From Phoronis australis (lineage: Eukaryota; Phoronida; Phoronidae), in assembly GCA_002633005.1 (NCBI GenBank), contig NMRA01000411.1:101266-165265 (forward strand): a stretch of 64,000 nucleotides of DNA. The letters are read 5' to 3'. The notes beneath the pieces were generated by a model that saw nothing but the letters and a program-made list of their open reading frames with translations, did not search any database and was not told the origin of the DNA. This document shows positions 61,801 to 64,000 of the stretch, piece by piece. A program made the position numbers and the translations under genes. The stretch's first letter is position 1. Each line of letters opens with the position of its first letter.

Positions 61801-64000
61801 CTGTGTCCGAAGTTAAAGCACTGTGCTACATGCTTGCTATTAGACTGAGAGAAACTTTTATTTTTTAAATCATATAAAACATACATTGTTATATGATTAG
61901 ATGGCCAGCAAAGGCACAGGCTGCTAATAGCTGACCACCAAGTAACAATAAATTAAATAGATACCAACAATTAACAAATACTGATCGAGCAAGTTTCACA
62001 GGGCAAGACCAGTTGAGCATCACTGTCCATAAACTCAAATGAATTAGATTCCATACTAATAGTGTTACCTTGCACCTTACTCAAATTATACAGTTAATAT
62101 CTCATAAATTTTGGATAAAAACAAATGCCAAAATTGCCCTTTTCCCCATTTTTCATGGTCTTTTTAGCATTTTTCTGAATGGCTATGGTTTCTCTAAATA
62201 CTGTCTGTTGGTAGCAGATCCTGAACACGACACAGCATTAATTTGGTGAAACGTATTTTTTTAGAAAATTTGACAAAATAAAATGATCACTTGAATGTCT
62301 ACCATATCACGTCCTAAATTGGTTACATTTTACCATGAGACTTAAGACCAAACTCGATACGTTGGCATCATTTGGGAATAACTTTTTACTAACTCTGGTC
62401 CGTATTAAAATTAGTTTCGTAATTTTTATAATAAAAATGAATTGTAAAGATTCTCACCTCTTCTCTGTCTTGAATACCTGCAGTCTGAGCTGAAGTCCGT
62501 TCTGGGCCACCTTATTGGTGCAGCGTGCATCACAGTGACACCGTTCATTGCACTCGTAGATACTGGAAAACAAACAACATGCTCCCAAATCACAATGACA
62601 TAGCCTTAAGAAATCAATTTCCTTTTATACAACAACAAAACATTACAGAGTCATGACCCTTGGTCCCACTGCTTATCTATAATTCCCCCACTTACTCAGC
62701 TAAATCACATTTATTCAATTTCCACATATGTTAATTGTCATAACAACCTTAACTCACTCACACCCAACTTCAGGGTCCCAGACCCCTTAGCTCACCCGAA
62801 CTCTTCACATACCATGTCGTTACTCCTTCGTAGTCTCCTAACCAATATTAGTGTCACAGAGCATTATTCGGGTCACAGACCAATATCAGGGTCACAGACC
62901 AATATAAGGGTGACAGGCCCCTAGCCATTCACCTACCCGGTAATGACTTGCTCACTCAGTCTCCTGTGTACATATCCTATGGTAGGGTCCTTCTCCCCTT
63001 TGTTGGCCGCCATGAATGCCTCGTGGGTCAACTGCCAACATTCACACTTGGATTTATCCTAAAGGGAAGTGTAGACAAACATGTCAAATTTTGAAGCAAC
63101 ATTTTTGTTGTGGACCTATTGAAATCTCGTTTTCACTAAGAGTAGAAAACTTAGAGAAACCGAAACATAGTTTTCCGTACACTGAATGAACCAAGTCATC
63201 ACAAATCCTTAAGACACTTATTATCAGCCAAGACTGCATGCCAGCCACCATACAGAACAAGACAAGAAATCTATTAAAAAAGGTTTTCCCATTGTGACGG
63301 TAAATTCTGTTAACAGCAAAAATTACCGATAATAACTACTAGGGTGGAAAAATTCTAATTACAGAATCGCTTAATCACCTAACTAACTTTTCTGTCAATT
63401 CTCCTTTATTCTCGGTAATGAGGGGAGACTACTCTGACAGTCATCAGGGGAGACTACTCTCACGATTAATTTGGTTCCCCCCCAGCCATCGTGACAAGGA
63501 ATTTTGTATTATTTTGTCTGTATGCTTTTGGCTTGTACCGTACACCATGCCAAAATTCTAAAATGAACCACCGCACACTGCAGGAATGCTACAAGGGTTA
63601 CCGTTAGGGACGCTCAAATACACGTCTCAACAAAATAGTTACACCAGTTGTGAGTGTGAGATGTCCACATATTACTCTACACCATTCAGTCATGAGCTGT
63701 TACCAGATGACCTACCCTACAGCTATTACCAGATGACCTACCCTACAGCTGTTAGCAGACGACCTACCCTTTAACTGTTAGCAGACGACCTACCCTTTAA
63801 CTGTTAGCAGACGACCCACCCTTTAACTGTTAGCAGACGACCCACCCTTTAACTGTTAGCAGACGACCTACCCTTGAACTGTTAGCAGACAACCTACCCT
63901 ACAGCCATCCGTGCAACTGCAACACAACAGGAAGTCTTTGTCCAAGTTCAACTTGACGCCCTTGGCAGGCAGCCTCTGGTTGGAGTACTCTACATAGTCA
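48714..64000 (-). CDS. SETDB1: SETDB1/ESET histone H3K9 methyltransferase, C-terminal half, 15 exons in window
   Basis: Nuclear enzyme that trimethylates histone H3 Lys9 using S-adenosylmethionine and silences genes and transposons. Exons in transcript order: beyond 64000-63898, 63058-62937, 62562-62458, 61384-61291, 60108-59945, 58768-58700, 58487-58410, 56946-56729, 53819-53751, 53200-53156, 52855-52811, 51897-51814, 50811-50699, 49217-49129, 48831-48714. All phases agree, giving 504 residues. Seen: Cys-rich pre-SET ([31 protein letters not shown]), SET-N ([16 protein letters not shown]), a long acidic/Ser insertion that splits the SET domain, SET-C ([45 protein letters not shown]) and post-[16 protein letters not shown]. 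The bifurcated SET with this ending is diagnostic of SETDB1. Tudor and MBD domains must lie to the right of the window. Confidence 0.97.
49129..49217 (-). CDS. SETDB1: SETDB1 exon n: SET-C catalytic pseudoknot
   Basis: Reads [20 protein letters not shown] then FPWVAFFAS. With the end of the preceding exon it forms the N-H-x-C-x-P-N motif of the SET knot that binds AdoMet. Donor CA|GTGAGT after 49129. Confidence 0.98.
50018..50300. mobile_element. Dispersed element with internal 25-bp tandem repeat, copy 1
   Basis: Homologous over about 270 bp to 63288-63530. Inside are four copies of GGTCATCAGGGGAGACTACT-type 25-bp units (50141-50240). Ends are weakly inverted (TTTCCCTGTCACGA versus the complement of CCGTCAGGGAAA). 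Lies in a SETDB1 intron. Confidence 0.65.
50699..50811 (-). CDS. SETDB1: SETDB1 exon m: start of SET-C
   Basis: Reads [20 protein letters not shown], then [16 protein letters not shown], the second half of the SET fold (human YIIDAKLEGNLGRYLN). Donor AAC|GTAAGT after 50699, phase 0. Confidence 0.97.
51814..51897 (-). CDS. SETDB1: SETDB1 exon l: basic segment before SET-C
   Basis: Reads [20 protein letters not shown] then AQREAPA, preceding SET-C as the KSTRGFALKST and RKNTRQ segments do in vertebrates. Acceptor TTTTTTTAG, donor GCAG|GTGAGT; phase 1 in and out. Confidence 0.85.
51994..52251 (+). pseudogene. Penelope-like (GIY-YIG) retroelement remnant
   Basis: Open frame with [20 protein letters not shown], then [10 protein letters not shown] and [12 protein letters not shown], the C-terminal GIY-YIG endonuclease block of Penelope-like elements. 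A TGA immediately after HINW interrupts a frame that otherwise continues [11 protein letters not shown], as such elements do, so it is broken. No reverse transcriptase part was seen upstream. Orientation is antisense to SETDB1, inside an intron. The element probably extends to the (ATT)n tail at 52750-52801. Confidence 0.75.
52750..52801. repeat. (ATT)n microsatellite, probable retroelement tail
   Basis: About 17 perfect TTA units following AATAAAG. Confidence 0.95.
52811..52855 (-). CDS. SETDB1: SETDB1 exon k: 45-base acidic insertion exon
   Basis: Reads [15 protein letters not shown], phase 1 in and out, acceptor CCAATAG, donor GAGG|GTAACG. The intron begins just ahead of an (ATT)n tract and the remnant retroelement. 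Confidence 0.75.
53156..53200 (-). CDS. SETDB1: SETDB1 exon j: 45-base insertion exon
   Basis: Reads [15 protein letters not shown], phase 1 in and out, acceptor TGTCTGCAG, donor GGTG|GTAAGT. Could be an optional cassette, since it is a multiple of three. Confidence 0.75.
53751..53819 (-). CDS. SETDB1: SETDB1 exon i: insertion region
   Basis: 69 bases, phase 1 in and out, reading [20 protein letters not shown] then DSA. Clean splice sites (TCTTCTCAG; GCAG|GTATCA). Similarity to the human insertion is weak; phase supports it. Confidence 0.8.
56729..56946 (-). CDS. SETDB1: SETDB1 exon h: insertion region with SIM-like motif
   Basis: Longest insertion exon. It contains the basic [15 protein letters not shown] and then [13 protein letters not shown], a hydrophobic core flanked by acidic and Ser residues as in SUMO-interacting motifs. 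Acceptor ACAG before 56946, donor CTG|GTGAGT after 56729. Confidence 0.88.
57520..57792. repeat. 20-bp degenerate minisatellite, interrupted
   Basis: Units like AATAATATTGTCCAAGCTTG, about 13 degenerate copies. The array resumes at 58304 after the inserted element. Confidence 0.9.
57793..58303. mobile_element. hAT-like non-autonomous DNA transposon, complete, 511 bp
   Basis: Terminal inverted repeats CAGGGCTTGGAAT / ATTCCAAGCCCTG, subterminal GCGGAAA repeats, and a direct repeat ATAATA on both sides (57787-57792, 58304-58309) reproducing the interrupted minisatellite unit. CAGGG ends suggest hAT, though hAT duplications are normally 8 bp. No transposase. Sits in the SETDB1 intron between exons g and h. 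Confidence 0.85.
58410..58487 (-). CDS. SETDB1: SETDB1 exon g: insertion region, basic motif
   Basis: Encodes [20 protein letters not shown] then SPKVPG, resembling the TRRQTRGQKENG segment of the human insertion. Acceptor TTTCAG before 58487, donor ATG|GTACGA after 58410. The same frame stays open into the intron. Confidence 0.88.
58700..58768 (-). CDS. SETDB1: SETDB1 exon f: insertion region
   Basis: 69 bases reading [20 protein letters not shown] then EIR. No recognised motif; supported by clean acceptor (TTTCAG) and donor (AAG|GTAGAA) and exact phase fit with both neighbours. Confidence 0.82.
59410..59880. repeat. 43-bp degenerate tandem repeat in SETDB1 intron
   Basis: Units beginning CAACAGTCACAATAACTCTC and ending GAGCATTCCTATAT, two near-identical and about eight diverged. 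Confidence 0.85.
59945..60108 (-). CDS. SETDB1: SETDB1 exon e: SET-N end and start of acidic insertion
   Basis: Begins [20 protein letters not shown] then [15 protein letters not shown], matching GDEYFANLDHIESVENFKEGYESD of SETDB1, and ends in a run of Ser and Asp/Glu. Donor AC|GTATGT after 59945. Confidence 0.95.
60387..60528. repeat. 71-bp tandem duplication
   Basis: Two nearly identical units starting AGTCTACACTAAACAAAGTG, each with an A-run; in the SETDB1 intron between exons d and e. Confidence 0.92.
61186..61315. repeat. 65-bp tandem duplication across the exon d donor
   Basis: Two units (61186-61250 and 61251-61315). Each contains CTCATTRGCCCCTTGCTCTG with GGCTTAC, that is, the end of exon d and its GTAAGC donor. 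Confidence 0.95.
61291..61384 (-). CDS. SETDB1: SETDB1 exon d: SET-N, AdoMet-binding GWG
   Basis: Reads [20 protein letters not shown] then [14 protein letters not shown] and the IYAG strand bind AdoMet in SET domains. Donor GAG|GTAAGC at 61290. The final 25 exon bases plus 40 intron bases are duplicated just downstream. Confidence 0.97.
62458..62562 (-). CDS. SETDB1: SETDB1 exon c: pre-SET end
   Basis: Encodes [20 protein letters not shown] then [15 protein letters not shown]. The last pre-SET cysteines are kept; the CDARC loop is one residue shorter than the human CDPNMC. Donor AG|GTGAGA after 62458. Confidence 0.97.
62937..63058 (-). CDS. SETDB1: SETDB1 exon b: pre-SET
   Basis: Encodes [20 protein letters not shown] then an insert and [15 protein letters not shown]. 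Zinc-binding cysteines of the triangular pre-SET cluster are present. Phase 0 in, 2 out (GG|GTAGGT). Confidence 0.96.
63288..63530. mobile_element. Dispersed element with internal 25-bp tandem repeat, copy 2
   Basis: Same family as 50018-50300 but with only two internal units and more point changes. Both copies share AATTCTGTTAA near one end and TTCTAATTACAGAAT inside. No coding capacity; non-autonomous DNA element is inference. Confidence 0.65.
63694..63905. repeat. 26-bp array of 8 units containing SETDB1 5' splice sites
   Basis: CCTACCC or CCCACCC at 63711 and every 26 bp to 63893. On the sense strand every unit has AGGGTAGGT or AGGGTGGGT followed by TGCTAACAG-like sequence. The rightmost unit is the actual donor of exon a. 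Confidence 0.95.
63898..64000 (-). CDS. SETDB1: SETDB1 exon a (partial): start of pre-SET
   Basis: Runs off the window edge. It reads [20 protein letters not shown] then [12 protein letters not shown], aligned with the DPDFLVCCDCKDGCR segment of SETDB1. The donor AGG|GTAGGT at 63897 is the last copy of an array of eight such donors. Confidence 0.95.

Overview
This is animal nuclear DNA. Genes are split into many short exons with GT-AG introns from about 0.2 to 13 kb, the background is AT-rich, and tandem repeats and transposon remnants are dense. No bacterial gene, rRNA, tRNA or CRISPR array was seen. Both identifiable genes are invertebrate-style single orthologues of vertebrate chromatin and signalling genes. 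The exact phylum cannot be fixed from the sequence. A mollusc or another marine invertebrate fits the repeat content, but that is inference.

Two protein genes are supported, both on the minus strand and in tandem. (1) A HIPK (homeodomain-interacting protein kinase, HIPK1-3 type) gene runs from a first identified coding exon at 29322-28380 to a stop codon at 4907. I resolved 14 coding exons whose phases all agree. They give 1180 residues, close to the roughly 1200 of vertebrate HIPK2, with N-terminal region, kinase domain, HIPK middle region, SUMO-interacting motif and C-terminal tail. A 13-kb intron splits the kinase activation segment. The 5' UTR exon or exons and the promoter must lie upstream, most likely in the relatively CpG-rich 41-46 kb region. 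(2) A SETDB1 (H3K9 methyltransferase, ESET) gene enters from the right edge and ends at a stop codon at 48714. Fifteen phase-consistent exons (504 residues) cover the pre-SET, bifurcated SET and post-SET domains. The Tudor and MBD parts lie beyond position 64000.

Layout: 1-4630 is downstream of HIPK and holds a CACGTG-rich 20-bp satellite. 4634-29322 is HIPK, with minisatellites, a long hairpin and a palindromic MITE-like element in its introns. 29323-48500 is the long 5' region or intergenic space, with a repeat-encoded open frame next to the kinase exon, a hAT-like element copy and candidate 5' exons. 48502-64000 is SETDB1, whose introns carry a Penelope-like GIY-YIG remnant, a 511-bp hAT-like element inserted into a minisatellite, and several tandem arrays.

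The most notable signal is in SETDB1. Two of its introns begin with tandem duplications of their own 5' splice site: an 8-copy array at 63711-63898 and a 2-copy duplication at 61186-61315. Each offers decoy donors. Other points are a degenerate repeat on the HIPK sense strand whose spacings are all multiples of three, and arrays built from E-box and YY1-like motifs. Both genes encode SUMO-interacting-like motifs, consistent with known SUMO/PML links of both families; joint regulation of the neighbours is not shown by the sequence.
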